Positions 11,143 through 25,463 are shown, numbered from the stretch's first letter. The stretch: 64,000 nt of DNA from Saccharum officinarum (GCA_020631735.1 CM036197.1:49771880-49835879), one strand, 5' to 3'. Program-made: numbers and translations. The notes: generated by a model from the sequence alone, not told the origin.

Positions 11143-13997
11143 ATAATCTGCACTGCATTTACATCCACCATCGTCGTTAAGCAAGCTGGGATCTATGACA
11201 ATGCCACACCCTACGCAGTATGTATCTACTAATCACTACCCTACGCGGCATATGACGTAGATCAAATTGGCATCCTCTTTGAGGTATGGAAAATATATTG
11301 CAGATTGCTTATGCCGGCCATCAAACCGGTCCACATACTTAAATTATGCATGTTGAATTGTAATGGAAGTACATATATTCGAAACACATACACGCATACG
11401 TACATAAACAGTGCATATATACACATAAAATTCAAGATCCTTACACTGATGCGCCGCCAGCATGGAAGCTTACAACGGTGAAAAATTTGCATGAAGCAAG
11501 TAATTAAACAAATAACATATACTTATGTATATATATGTTGATGATATTAAATAACCTGCACGGGCATCTTTTGGTTATCGCACACTGACCTGTATGTCGT
11601 GGATATGTCGTGCCCTGAAGGCACACCGTCATCGAATCTGTCACGTTTGTGATACATTAGATGGATCCGATTCTAAACAAATCTGCCAATATGCATGGCG
11701 TCTTCATCAAATACTCGAAAAGCACGAAGCTAATACCCAATTAATTCCACGACCCTAGAAGGCCGTGAGAGTACGTGTCGTCTTCCTTTTTGAACTACCA
11801 CGAGTGCCCCTGCATGGCACTGCACCATCACGTATTCGCGTGAACTAGCAAACTGCCGTATGTCTGACCATCATCCGCTGTGCATGGAATGCGACTCCGC
11901 TGCCTGCAACGTGCTCGCCCTCGCAGTATGCGTGCACGGCTCCGCTTATAGCCGCCGCACGGCTAAATGTGCTGGACTTGGTTTGGGTTTTTTTTTTTCT
12001 GAACACGTTCTAGCCGGCTGAGCATGGTCCGATCTAAACCAAGAAGCGTTAGGCAATGACGATCGAGCAAATTCATCAGAAATTAAAACAATAACCCAGA
12101 AGCGTGCTTATTCAAGGAAGACCTCATGGACTTCACAAAGGTTTTTTTTTGAGGAAGCTTGAAATTGAAATTTCTCGCAGAATAGCATGTGTTGCAATTG
12201 TGTATATATGCCATGTGTTGATATTTTCTTTTGAATGCATTTATCTGTCACACATTATGAATTATATATCATGTAATATAAGAATGAAATCTTGAATGAT
12301 TACACTAGAAACATGGTATAAGGTACATAAGCTCTCTATAAATCCTGCAGACCTTAGATTTATCACATTTGATAGGCTTATATTTGTTTTTCCCAGCATA
12401 ATAAATTTTTGGGATGAATGAATGGTTGGTATTAATTCTGAAAATTTACATATACCACAATCCTGAAAAATGCTAAGATGCTTTTAAGAGTATTTTGTAT
12501 AACCATCTGCTATCTTTTTGCATTTTGCCACTTGTTTACATGTAGTAAACTCATACGCACATGATTTCGATAATAATAATAATATATGCATACCTTCGTG
12601 AAGAAGGAATATCCTGGATTTGTCCTGAATGACATAATTATATAGTATGGTCATTTATTAAATCCTAGTAGGATATTCTACTGCCACCGAAGTGGAGTGG
12701 ACCTTAAGCATTATAGTTCCTTATATTACTCTCAAAGAATGAGTATGTAACCAAGCTAAATCCCGAAGGTCTTATGGGACTCACTGAATGAGAAACTCTA
12801 GAAAATATCCTACATTACGATTGCATAATGCCACAAATATTGAAAATTGAATTTTTAAGCTATATGACCATATGAGATATAATGCTGCTCTATAAACAAA
12901 TACAATAAGCTTGAAGCTTTGTGATTAAAAGTCATAGAAGACGAGATGTTAAATAAGACTTTGTCTAATTTCAGAAGAAATATTTCTTGAAATAGAAAGA
13001 CCAAGAGCATTGAAGTACTAAAAGTATTCAAATTTATCATCCATAATTACTCTATATTAAGTAGAAATTGAGTTAGAATTTTTGGAACAGCATTATGAGT
13101 CAGGATATATGACTTGCATATGTTGTACTCCTAAAAGGATCATGATTACATATCACAACTATGAAGTAGAGCATGCATGAAGCTGCTAAATATCAAGCAT
13201 AAAAGCTAAGACATGTAAGAATGGATAAGAATTAGAATATTTAAGGTTTTCTTGAAGAAAGAATTTAAATCATGTGCTTACAAACTTATTTTGTCTTTGA
13301 AATTACTATCTCAAAGTATTTGTACTAATGGTGGTGGTGCATTAAGTTTTAATTCCCGTTGAATTAAGTGGTTCTCATATACTCATAGAAGAGTGAATGG
13401 TTAATTTATTAGCTTGAAGACTAATATGATGTATTTAATATTCTTAGTTGCCATTCTTCTTGCAGTAAGATGTGTCAATCTTGCATGAAATAAATAAGAT
13501 TTATATGTTTCACATATAAAGAATTGTCTATTTTTTCCTATCTAAATAAGTTATGCAATGATTTATCCACAAAGAAGCCCCAATTAACCATGAAGGTTAT
13601 AGTTTTTTGTGCACTACTATCATATAGGTAGAAGGAAAATTGAATTTCCTAGAAGCACATGAATAATTGGACTCTACTGGCATATGAACTAATCTTAGAA
13701 GGATCAATTTAGCTAAGAAATAGTATAATCCATAAACTAAGTATTTAATACTTTAGCCCAGAAACTAGAAGTTTATGTCCTACCCTAAATATGTTGTTAC
13801 ACTGAATAGTATACTGGATATGTGAATTTCATGCCAGACCATTGAATACTAGAAGTATGATTGAATTCTATGGAACATTTGAAATGATTATTCACATATG
13901 CATGAAGCTTATTACTACTTGAAGTAATTATGGCATGAAAAGGGGAGGAATTTCGGGAAGAGGCATAAGAAAATGTGGGTAATATATATTTAATAGG
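11143..13997. other. AT-rich DNA without recognisable genes
   Basis: No open frame of useful length with recognisable domains appears on either strand. It may be a heavily decayed element, but I cannot name one. The last five bases (ATAGG) are the potential target duplication of element A. Confidence 0.45.
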
Positions 13998-15660
13998 TGT
14001 TGACATAAATTAACGCAATCACTAAATAGCAATGGCGCTAAAAAATGCATGGTAATAAATTAACATGTCTCTAAATACTAGTCATATTTTATATTTACCT
14101 ATACTTCTTAGCATGAAACTAGGTTGTCATCCCTAGTGAAATAAGCTTAGAAATATATAAGTGACACTATGATTTTGTATGACTAGGCAGAAATATAAAT
14201 GATATAAAGATATGATCAATTAAGAATAAGAACAATTAAGAACGTATGCAAGCGGACAGATAATTATACCATTGTAGCATTTTACCTAGAGTATTACCAG
14301 GTTGTCATTTATAATTTTACCACTAGAAAGGTCTAGCTAAACTTCTATCTAGAGTATTGATAAACTTTATATTCATGATAAAGAGAGTAAACCAATGTTA
14401 TGCACTCTTACTCAATAACAGGGATAAGTCACGTGATAAAAGATTATATATATATATATATATATATATAATGATCAGTCATCATAAATAAATAAGTAGA
14501 TACACTCCGAGCTCCCTAACTATTACTAATAACATAATCCAATCAGAATATTACAGGAATAATTCCTAAGTATTTAATTTACATGTCAAGCTACTACAAC
14601 TAATAATTATCATCAAGTAATACTACCATATGTCCCAACCACAATGGAGCAATGAACAGGAGAAGTTGAGTTCAGAAACCTCTGATATACGAATATATCC
14701 TTAACCAGACAATGCTGCTCTACCAATAATCCACTGCATAAGGGGAGGACTACAGAGGACTCAATGGGCCTATAAAAGTCACACCCACGATCTACCACGC
14801 GACCCTGAACAACTGGAGGCATCCACAGATATGCAAAGCATCTAAGCACCACGCTTACATAATGCATACCACTCATCTTATGGCCAAATAGATGAACATG
14901 TGATAGAACTAAATAGCAACCTAACTATACTAGAATTGAAGTAGACAATGAACGATGCATTTAAGAACGTAATAAAGATGAAGAATAATGTTGACATTTC
15001 AATAATTGTGCAAAGACATAATTACAATAAGAGCGGAGAACTAGAACATTACCAAAACTCCACGCTCGCCAACAATCGGAAATCCAAGCTAGGTTGACTC
15101 AGCTTGACTTCCTCTAGACCTGATCTAACTATGCTAAAGCTATGAACTAGAGGAACTCTGATGATCTAGGGTTTCTGGCTCCGGATGAACTGATCTTCAA
15201 ATGACTTGATGCCTTCAGGGGGTCTGCCCCTATATTTATACCCCGGAGGGACGCACGCGAGCCATTGGATCAAACCGACTTCACGTAGGGCTAGGATTGA
15301 TCCTCAAGGTCGGTAGAAGAATACTTCAGAAGCTCGTGGAAGGGGGGAGAAGGGGGTGGCCGCCCGGCTACCCCTGGCCGGTTGGCCCCACCTGGCAGGC
15401 TCTCGGCCTCTGCTTAGTTCCGGTGTCTTCTGGGGTCTTCTATAATATACTAGTATTTATCTCGCGGCCAAATTCCAAAAATTCTTTTCATAATTAGATA
15501 TCTCTCTCTACTTTTCTGCATAACTCCCTGCAAATATTAAAATTCAACAAAGCTCGTGGAATTCGTCAGATAACACCCAAGTCTTCTATGTTTTCATGTA
15601 TTTTGACCATTCTCTCATGTTTATTTCACTATATATTGTTGACGTTAACGACCATCAACA
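13998..15660 (-). repeat. Element A left (3') LTR
   Basis: 1663 bp, plus-strand ends TGTTGACA...CCATCAACA. On the minus strand a TATA box TATAAATATA lies at 15231-15240. The LTR's own 5' end (15637-15660) is a nearly palindromic 24-mer with TGTTGA/TCAACA arms. It includes a (TA)n microsatellite at about 14446-14471. Confidence 0.85.
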
Positions 15661-15677
15661 AGAATCCCCCAAGCTTA
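15661..15677 (-). other. Polypurine tract of element A
   Basis: On the minus strand TAAGCTTGGGGGATTCT directly precedes the LTR start. This sets the orientation. Confidence 0.75.
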
Positions 15678-17922
15678 CCCTTTGCAAGTCCCTTAGCAAA
15701 GCCTAATTAGATAAACTTGGATCAGGAGTTGCTTCAATGCTTTCACACCTTAAAAGTACACATGCTTTTAAATAAAAATTCTCCTCCGGATTAAACAAAA
15801 CTGCTCTAACTTTTAAACTCACCCATATTACCATCAACTATGGAGCTTCTTAGCCTTCACTTGGGTCTTGAGCAATTGAAAGACAGAATAATTAAGTCAA
15901 GCATTATGTCTCAATCTCTTCGCTCAACCGATATTCCGGAGTTTTTGTAAGTTTTCAAAATAAAACTCAAAGCTTTTATTGTATGACACTCTCAAATCTC
16001 TCAATATATGTGGTATTTGTGGATCCTTACCAAGGCATTAACAATGTTATGCTTTTCTCTTCCTACAACTAAGGATTATAGTGGAGCTCATAGGAGTGGC
16101 AAAACAAGGAAAAACATACTTATAATTCATATATTGTAAAGTCAAATAATGAATCCAAAGATAGTTAAGTCATACAATCAAATCAAGATGTGCATGTGTA
16201 TAAAATATGCTGGATAGGTGTATATAGGGTGTCTAATTCTAATTCTACTTTTGCTCTTTTGAAGATATTTCTCTCATTTGGATTTGAAAACAATTGTAGA
16301 AAAATATGGGCTATCTTTATTTTCTTTCTTCTTTGTTTTCAGGTGGGCTTTTGCCCCTAATTCTACTTCGGACACTTGTCTATTTTATTTTCTCTTTTTT
16401 ATAGCCACATGCCTTTTCTTTCTGCATACAAAATATTTAAGAGAGATTGCAACAATAAATTAAAGCATTTATTTGGGGGCTGTCCTATAGGTTAAATTTT
16501 TTAGTGTTCTCTCCATGTGTAGGAGAAAAATATTTTAAGGTGGATCTGAGTGGAAAATGGAGAATAATTGCGCCTACTCCCAGTGTAGGAATAGTGCATA
16601 TGTGGGTGGTGTGTACGTGATCTTGATTTTAAAACATGACAAACCTCTCATAAGGTATTTAACAAAGCTCGACTAAACTCAAAGCAAAACAAGCAGCATA
16701 TATGAGTAAAGGTTTTTCTCATCTAAAATGTATATTATATCTGGCTTTGGAAGGAATTTAAGCTTTGTCATACAAGAGCTCATCGTGATTTTAAATTTTT
16801 AAAAGATAAATCTCCAGAACTTAGTATTGCTAGGAATAAGATAAATAGCAGTTCAGACTTTCTCATATCATATCCCTCAATCACCTAGACTTAGATCAAG
16901 CATATACTACCCACAAGTTTCAGGTTCAAAGTGAATTCTTATATCAAAGCAGTAATATCCAAAACTCGGGAGAATTCAAGGTTGAAAACTAAGCACTTGA
17001 AAGAAATTATGGCAGAGCAACTATTCATCATCTCCAATACAAAATTTTAATCTTCATCTTTTTATTTGACTCCTAACTAGATAGAAATATAAACTTTAAT
17101 TCTCTATGATCACACCTTAATATAATTAAGACTTACTAGGATAGGCACTTTTATTTGGATTTAGTTGTTATGTATCTTTTTATTTTTTTTTTACTAATAG
17201 ACTTGTTATGTAGATACTTAGCTAGATAAGCGAGGAATGCTCCTCCCCCAAGCTAGATGTTGTCGTGGTCGATTATTGAATGAACTTCAGAGTGAGTTTA
17301 TCAGCAACAACTGGTTACCACTGATCAGACTCTTTCTTTAGTCATAGTATTGTCCTGCAAAATTTATATTCAAACAAGAACACCAAAAACTCAAAGCTTG
17401 GATTATACAAGGGGTTTGCGGTTAGCTAAACGAGCAATTGATTATTCTTATGAGTTTATTTAACTTGATATACTTTAGCATGAATTATTCTATCTTCTTC
17501 TCTCTCTTTTTAGGGTTTTTATTTCATGATGCAATTAAGTAATAGCAAATGACATGCATGTATATTTATTTTTATGCCACCATAGTAAATATTCCTATGG
17601 GGAATTACCACAAGTTTATTCACATGGGACTTTAGTATTTTTAATAATGCACAAGTAAGAGCAATAAGGATTTTTTTCTATGCGCAATAAAGTAAATATA
17701 TTTTTGTTTTCTTAATATGCAACAATAGTGAATATGATAGAGTATATATTTTTTAATATGATAATGGCAAGTATGCAATAAAGTCTTTTATTTTCTTTTT
17801 AATAATATAAGATGTATGAAATGAATTTAACTAACAAATGTATTTAGATAACTAGCATTATTACCTCATGGCAAGGGTACACCATTTAAAGTCTACTGAC
17901 AGGACTAGGAAGGAGAGAGTAC
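15678..17922 (-). other. Element A non-coding 3' region
   Basis: About 2.2 kb of AT-rich DNA between the protease-like frame and the polypurine tract, where pol would be expected in an autonomous element. I see no RT, RNase H or integrase motif on either strand. Confidence 0.6.
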
Positions 17923-20696
17923 TTACTTATCGGTTGCATCATCTGATCCTGATGACGGTTCAGATGCCTGCTCTTCTTGCGGTGTTGCGAATGTTACCTT
18001 CTTCTCCTTCCACATCTTGACTCGGTTCTTCATAAGTTCGGCTTTTTCTTTTAGAGCTAGCTCTTGTCTCTCAGCTTCTTTCTCCCACTCGTTACAGCGA
18101 GGTTCTTTGACTGGCTCATCTTCAATCTTTTTAGCTTCTACTTTTGGTTCGAGGACTACGTCATTAGATCTCGTAACTCCAGGAAATCCAGCCCATCCAT
18201 CCTTGAATGAACGGTGACAAGATTGATGTCTCCTCGTTGATCGGGACTTCTTCGGTTGTTCATGGTTAGTATAACTATTAAATTGATAGCATACCTTTGG
18301 AAGTCGGAAATGGATTTGTCCAGATCCAATGTAGATGACTGTGTCAGTGGTGTTGAGGAAAGGTCTCTCTAAGATGATCGGTGTGTCTTCATCTCCCGGC
18401 ATGTCGAGGACCAGGAAGTCGGCAGGAACGTAGTAATCTTGAATTTTTACCAAGATGTCCTTTGTTATGCCTTCAGACCATCTCAATGATTGATCCGCCA
18501 TCTGCAGCTACATATAGATCAGGTACAATGGTTCATTACCAAATAAATATTCATATGTTACCTTTAACATTATGTTAGCACCCGATCCAATGTCACAGAA
18601 GGTGTTGCGAAAGATCTTTTTGTTGATTATGCATTCAATTGTTGGTTTTCCGGGATCATCCTTCTTGACTAGAAATGGCGGTGCGAGCAAATGGTCGCTT
18701 TCTGCGTTGACTGCATTGATCATCTTGATAGTTTCTTCTGGCACTTGGCTGAGCTTGTTCCTCCTCTGGTTTCTGTTGTTCTATTTCTTGGGTGCTGGTG
18801 TTGTTGGCTCTTCAGGTAGGTATGACATCTGTGGGTGTGCAGGGGAGTGCAGGATGCATTCCTTGAATGAGAACTTCTCTTTCTTGTCTTTTATGAAAAA
18901 GACAATCTATGGCATGCTCTGCATAGATGATAGCTTTGGTTGTACATAGGAACGGTCATCCTAAAATGATTGGTACTCTTTCATCTCCTCCTGTCTCCAC
19001 TACCACAAAATCCACTGGGACATATGATTGCCCCACACAAAAAAATAGCTTCTTCGAGTACTCCCTCAGGGTAGCAGATGGACTGATCTGCAAGCTACAA
19101 ACGCATATTTATATACAACAAAGGATTACCTAATATCTTTTTATAAATTATCTTGGGCATGATGTTGACACTTGCGCCGAAGTCACATATAGCTTCTGGA
19201 AAGACATGGCATCCTATAGAGATAGGAATAACAGGTCTCCCTGGATCACCTTTCTTATCGGGAAGTGAATAGCCAATCCACTTCACTTCTACCGGTTGAG
19301 TGTAGTAGTTGGCTCCATTGTGAATATCGACAAGATTTGCAGTTTCTAAATCTTCTGGCCGGCCCGGAATTTTACCTTTCTCTAGTAGAGGAATAGCAGC
19401 TGCCAGCTGAGCTAATTGTGATTCTAATATTTTATTAATGTTATGTTTGTTTTTAATAGCAGAAGCAAAGGTATCTATTCTAGAATTTATATTTTCTAAA
19501 ACTTTATCATTAGAGGCTACCTTCTTACTCATTTGATCTAGCAGTTTAGATTGACCAGCAACTAAATCTCTCAAAGGTGGTTAATTATAATTGCTATAAT
19601 TATTATTACCATAAAAGTTACCTTGGTAATTACCTTGATAGTTTGGCCTTTATTGCTGATTCTATTGATTCTGCTGAGGACGATAGTTGTTGTTGTTATT
19701 GATGTAGTTCACATCCTCTTGAAATTATGGGCAGTTGACTCTTGAGTGCCCAATATCTTCACATTCTTCACAAGTCATGCGAGAATCACTGATGTGCATG
19801 ACTTCCTTCTTCATCGTGGCTCTAGCTTCAAGCTTCTTCATGATGAGGCCTAGCTTCGCAGACACCATGTCAGCTTCCTTGAGCTGATGCATACCTCCTC
19901 CTCTCTTGCGAGGTTGAACACGTTCTTCATTTCAGCTCTGATTTGAGGCCATCTTCTTAATGAGAGCTGTTGCATCTGTGAGGTTTAGTGACAAAAATGC
20001 ACCTCTAGCTGTAGCATTGACTGATTCACGGGTACTAGTGAATAGCCCGTGGTAGAAGGTCTGCATAAGCAACCACTTCTCCATCCCATGATGAGGATAT
20101 TTTAATATGTAATCTTGAAAACGCTCCCATGCCTCAGCGACAGATTCATCATATTGTTGCTGAAAGCTTGTAATTTTTCTACACACAGCATTGGTCTTGC
20201 CTGTAGAAAAGAACTTGGCTAGGAAAGCAGTCGAGCAACGGTCCCATGTAGTGTGACTCACTTTATTGGCGTAGAACCACTGCTTGGCTTTCCCCAATAG
20301 TGAGAATGGGAAAAGGTGGAGTAGAATAGCATCTCTAGTTACTCCCTTGATCGTGAAGGTGCTATAGATCTCGAGAAAGTGTTGTAAATGTGCACTTGCA
20401 TCTTCATAAGCCTTTCCACAAAACTGACTTGCTTGCACCATGGTAATGAGCACAGGCTTAAGCTCAAATTCATCTTCTTCAACATTGACTTAAGGTCCAG
20501 TACGGATGTTTTCTGTTGTCAGAGTAGAGAACTCACGGAGAGTCTTGTTGGCCATAGCTTCAAATTCCGGTGCTAAATTTCTCTTGGCTTGGCTGACTTC
20601 TGAATTTTCTATAGAAACCTTCTTGAACTTGGCTCTGGTCTTCTTTAAGATTGCTTCTGGGTTGTCTGTGTAATTCTCTGATAAGTCAAAGCACAT
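17923..20696 (-). pseudogene. Element A gag-protease with two protease-like modules
   Basis: The minus frame from ATG 20696 shows a Gypsy gag (HLQHFLEIYSTFTIKGV, AKQWFYANK, AWERFQDYILKYPHHG). It then has a CCHC zinc knuckle CEECEDIGHSRVNC (19731-19772). A coiled-coil-like stretch follows (19400-19570), then a retropepsin-like start CDFGASVNIM (19158-19187). After a second partner region, another retropepsin-like start appears, CDIGSGANIM (18568-18597), with its matching VPADFLVLDMPGDEDTPIIL (about 18360-18425). The C-terminus is a basic/acidic helix-rich tail ending at 17923. Stops include TAA 20490, TGA 19932 and TAA 19725, all compatible with C-to-T change, plus a break between the two protease modules. 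Family: OTA-type (Tat/Athila) Gypsy by gag style and primer-binding site. Confidence 0.75.
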
Positions 20697-20825
20697 ACAT
20701 TACCCTGCATAAGATAAATAAATAGACAAGAATAAGGGTAAGCCTGTTTGAGTTAGAGGTCAATTGGTTACTTTGATCTTTTCATAAATATAAGTTATCA
20801 ATACTTCCTAAGTTTAATACCTTCC

Positions 20826-20847
20826 CAGGCAATGATGCCAAAAATGC
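20826..20847 (-). other. Primer-binding site of element A
   Basis: On the minus strand TTTTTGGCATCATTGCCTGG follows the LTR end. This is a variant of the TGGCGCCGTTGCCGGGG site used by many OTA Gypsy elements. Confidence 0.6.
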
Positions 20848-20848
20848 T

Positions 20849-21439
20849 TGTTGACATTAATTAACGCAATTACTAAATAGCAACGGCGCTAAAAAATGCA
20901 TGGTAATAAATTAACATGTCTCTAAATACTAGTCACATTTTATATTTATCTATACTTCTTAGCATGGAACTAGGTTGTCACCCCTAGTGAAATAAGCTTA
21001 GAAGTATATAAGTGGCACTATGATTTTATATGACTAGGCAAAAATATAAATGATATAAAGATATGATCAATTAAGAATAAGAACAATTAAGAACATCTAC
21101 AAGCGAACAGATAATTATACCATTGTAGCATTTTACCTAGAGTATTACCAGATTGTCATTTATAATTTTACCACTCGAAAGGTCTAGCTAAACTTTTATC
21201 TAGAGTATTGATAAACTTTATATTCATGATAAAGAGAGTAAACCAATGTTATGCACTCTTACTCAATAACAGGGATAAGTCACATGATAAAAGATATATA
21301 TATATATATATATATGATAAGTAATGATCAGTCATCATAAATAAATAAATAGATACACTCTGAGCTCCCTAACTATTACTAATAACGTTATCCAATCAGA
21401 ATATTACAGGAATAATTCCTAAGTATTCAAGTTACATGT
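20849..21439 (-). repeat. Element A right (5') LTR, first piece
   Basis: It matches 13998-14587 with a few percent differences and is interrupted after ACATGT by solo LTR B. It continues at 34724. Confidence 0.85.
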
Positions 21440-22669
21440 TGTTGACGGTAATTAACTATCATTTTAAACCATCAACATAAGAGGAATAAATAATAAAAAG
21501 GATCACCAGAATAGGTTTAGAGGTTTAAACTAACAAATTCCATGAGTTTTAGTGATTCTATGTTTTTTAGGGGCTAAGCTGCATAATACAGAATTGATCC
21601 TCCTTTCAAAGGAATAAACCAAAGCAATCGGCCTAATCTCCACGTCACGGATGCAGATATGGATTCTAGAAGACCTAAACCGACTCCACGAGGTGACACG
21701 AGCCAACCCGCCGCCAGGTGGGGCCGACCGGCCCTAGGGCTAGGCCGATCGGCCCTCCCCTGCGCCGCCTTGGCTCCTTCTCTTGCAAGCTACCTATATC
21801 GCCTCTAAAGATGCATCTAAACCCCATGCCAAGGTCGGTTTGATCCAAGGGCTGCGGTTCCACGCCCTAGGCTATATAAACAGCCCCCAGGATCTCCTCT
21901 CAAGGAATCAGTTGAAGAATTAGATCATCTCTTCCTCATTTGTGAAGGCAAGGCCAAAAGTTAGGGTTTCCAGAGAGAAAGAGAGTTAGAGTTCTAGTTC
22001 AAGTTTAGAGTTTAGTCTAGATTGATTCAAGTAGAGGCAAGCAACTGCTTGGGATCAGGATCATTCGTCGGAAACTTGGTAATTTCATTGTAATCATCAT
22101 TTGACTTTATGCTACTTCAATATATTTCTATATTTCAACTTTATTCTGTTCTTGAGATTGTTCTTGTTCTACATCTTGATATGAATATGATTAGTAGAGA
22201 GTTTATGAATATATTCATAGAAAGTTTGATCCAATTCTAGATAGGATTGAGTGGCTAGCATATTGTAGGCGTGGTGCTTAGATTATGCTTGTCTTGCACT
22301 CTATGCTCCGGGCCATGTGGTAGATCGCGGGTGTGACATTCCTATTAAGTCCTTTGTAGTCAACTCCTCGAGTATAGAACTTAGTAGAACGCGGTTACAG
22401 GGAAGAGATCATTACTCTGTTCTTGACTTTTCTCTCAGTAATGTTCCTTATTCATAGATGATATGTTGATTATATCATAGATGATTGTGTATAGCTAGAT
22501 TGATTAATAGACTGATTGAATAAAAAATACTTATGATTTACATCTCTAAATTAATCTCCATGACTACTTGACTTGAATAATGTTAACTCCCTCTTGTCTC
22601 TAGAATACCCATGATTATCATTTACCATTTATCTTATTTGTCTTACCCCTTTTCATGACAAGTGATTAG

Positions 22670-25448
22670 TGTAACACCCTAAAAATTTGAAAAGAAGAAA
22701 AATAGGAAAAACATGATTTTTTATATTTATTTTTGTGACGCATGCAAAATTTAGAATAGGAATAATTTTTATAAATTTAAAATCAAATATAAGGGTAGAA
22801 ACATGATTGAGCATTCATGCTGCTGCATTTGAAGTTTTGTATTGAGTGGTTTCAATTAAATTCAAATTTGATTTGAAAATCATTTGAAAAAGGAATTTGA
22901 AAAATTGGAAAAGGATTTCTTATTTTCTTTCTGCTCTTGGGCCGTTTTCTCCTACCGCAGCCCACGCCTCGGCCTGCCTCCCTGCGCGCGGCCCGATCAC
23001 TCCAGCGCCGCTTTCTCCTCCTGGGCCGAGCCCAAGTCACGGCCGACGGCCCGTCAACGCGCGCGCGCGTATGCGTTTCGCAGCGGCCGCGTTTTTCCGC
23101 CCTGAGCCGCTGACATGTGGGTCCCACTTGTCAGTGTCTCTTCCCATCTTTCCTTCTCCTTCCTCCGGTGCTTTCCAAAAACGGACGCCGTCGCCTTCCT
23201 CTTTCTCCGATCCGAAGCCGCCGCAAATCTCCGCGCCTTCCTTGTTTCCTCGCGCCTCCGGACTATAAAAACGGAGCCCCGCATGATTCCGCCCTCATCC
23301 CGTCTTATCGGTAGCCGATTTGGAGCTCGGGAGCTAGGTCACCGCGAGCACGAGATCCACCGTCCGCCCCTTCAAGCCGCACGCGCTCATTGTTTCATCC
23401 CCGGCCACGATTCTGCCCTAGGTGAGTTCGCGTTGAAGTTATCTACCTGCCGGTACCTTTGCTTTGTGATTTCGTGCACCACAGAGCGAGTTAGGCTCCA
23501 CCCGGCCATGGCGCCGCCGCGGGAAGCTCGCCGTCGGTTGATTCCGACCGGAGCGCCGCCGGTTACTTCCTTGATCCGATCTGGACCGTCCGATTTGAAT
23601 CCAACGGATGTAAATAGAAGTTACCGGTTCGGCTGCACAAATTGCTAAAGAGTCCCTGAAGTTTTTAAGTATAGAACCCGCAGTCCTAAAACGTAAACCT
23701 CAGAGTACGCTTTGATCGGTTGAAAACGTATTTCGTTTCGGTAAATGAAAAATACGCTTTCTGATATTTACAGTTTTGCCATTCAGATTGTTTTAGTTGT
23801 AGAATTTTCGTTTTAACTCCGATTTGGTCCATTCAAATTTTGTTAGATTCATATTTGTGAACTCTATGTAATTATACAACTGTACAGTAGGTTTGGATTA
23901 ATTTATTTACGAGTTTTATTAAAGTATTTATTCTTCTATAGGAAATCTTTGGAAATTCATAACTTTGTCGTTTTAGATCCGATTTTTGTGATCTTCGCGT
24001 CTGTGTGATCCTAGCGAGTTGTAGATTCGTTTTGAAGACTTTTTATTTTATTTTCTTACTGTTGGTGTATTGTTCTAATTATAGTCTTGTTTGTTTATGC
24101 ATGATTGCCTCTGGATGTGTGTTGTTGATATTGGTTGATCGAGTATAGACGGTGAGAAATTCGTTGGAGATCAAGAGCTTTACTACGAGCAAGATCTTCA
24201 GGACCAGTTTGAGCAAGGCAAGTATAGCATGGGATTATCCTTGTTGTCCTATTCACCTTATGCAAATAATATCATTATGCATTTATTCTTTGTTAAGGAT
24301 GACTTAGCGATTGATCCTTTACCTTGGTACCCATTATATTGCATTGAGTAGTGTGGCTAGTGCTTAAACATGGACTATGATCATGTAAATTGATTAGAGG
24401 AATATGCAACAAACATTAAAAGATGATTTTGATTAATGTTTAAAGGGGATTAGAGCATGGGGGTTACTTTTGATGCTCTAATTGCTCTCCATAAGGACTC
24501 ATCTATAAGCGACAATCCGGGATTTACAGTACAACTGTGGGGGCTATATGGCTCTGGCTTTAGTCATATAGAAGGACCTTTTCTAGCTTGTTAGAGGTAT
24601 TCCTTTATGGCGTAAGAATGGCTTGATGAATCGGGTATAGTGCGGCCTCTGTCCTCATGTGTATAGGCTGCGTGTTATTGTGCCATCAGGAAGGGGGGCT
24701 CTACATCTGTTTGCCGAGTGAAATCTAATGACCCTAACTTGTTAGACGAACCTTCGAAAGACTTCATAGTGTTTACCCTGCCTGCTCACCTTGGTAGTGT
24801 TTTGGGAGTAATTAACCCGGGCATTTGGGTAACACGACTCACAGTGAAAGTGTACAACCTCTGCAGAGTGTAAAACTGTTATAACAGCCGTGCTCACGGT
24901 CACGAGTGGCCTTGGACCCTTATGGAATAGTTGAATAATTGTTTATGATTATGTTTTTGCTATTCATTAATCATTTCACATGGATCATATGTTTAATGTT
25001 TATATTGAGACATTTTGATGCTATTATTATGCTAAAATCATACTAACTAAAAGCTACATGCTGATAAACCAATGAATATGCCTTTTTGAGCCTCATGAAC
25101 CCCATGTTACACTTGTTGAGTACGAGATGTACTTACGCTTGTTTATTTCTTTTACTTGGATAAAAATCCCGGATGGGTAACAGATGGAGGTAATAGTGAC
25201 TACTACGCCTACTTCCCTGAAGATTACTAGTCTTGCTGTCAACCAGTCAATGTACCTGTGACTGGAGCTACCACGAGAGATTTTTATTTATACTTCCGCT
25301 ACATTTGTGTTAAGACTATGTGTTTAAATATCGTGATGTAATAACATTTGTGATGATACTTCTGTTATAATTTGTGGACTTATGTGTGATTGATCTCTGG
25401 GCGCACATAAGGATATGCATTCCATTTGGTCGATAAATGGGTGTGACA
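22670..25448 (+). repeat. Element C 5' LTR
   Basis: 2779 bp. A GC-rich CpG-dense segment (about 22960-23620) carries the TATA box CTATAAAA (23263-23270). A consensus splice donor CCTAG|GTGAGT follows at 23421/23422. The remaining 2 kb is AT-rich. Several open frames in the GC-rich part are compositional. Confidence 0.92.
23263..23270 (+). promoter_or_regulatory. TATA box of element C LTR
   Basis: CTATAAAA follows a GC-rich upstream region. Transcription would start about 30 bp downstream. The 3' LTR has the same box. Confidence 0.65.
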
Positions 25449-25451
25449 AAT

Positions 25452-25463
25452 TGGTATCAGAGC
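25452..25463 (+). other. Primer-binding site of element C
   Basis: TGGTATCAGAGC lies 3 bases after the LTR. It is a perfect complement to the initiator tRNA-Met 3' end. Confidence 0.9.

Noticed and set aside
11143..13997. Possible decayed Copia body after the Copia-like start at 10727
   Set aside because: I could not find any gag, integrase or RT motif in any frame, so I left it unassigned.
14446..14471. (TA)n run, also near 21294-21316
   Set aside because: An ordinary microsatellite present at the same place in both LTRs of element A.
22884..23648. Open frames of 65-177 codons in the GC-rich LTR segment of C (also 31864-32637)
   Set aside because: Overlapping frames on both strands with no domains. 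They follow base composition and are duplicated only because the LTR is duplicated.
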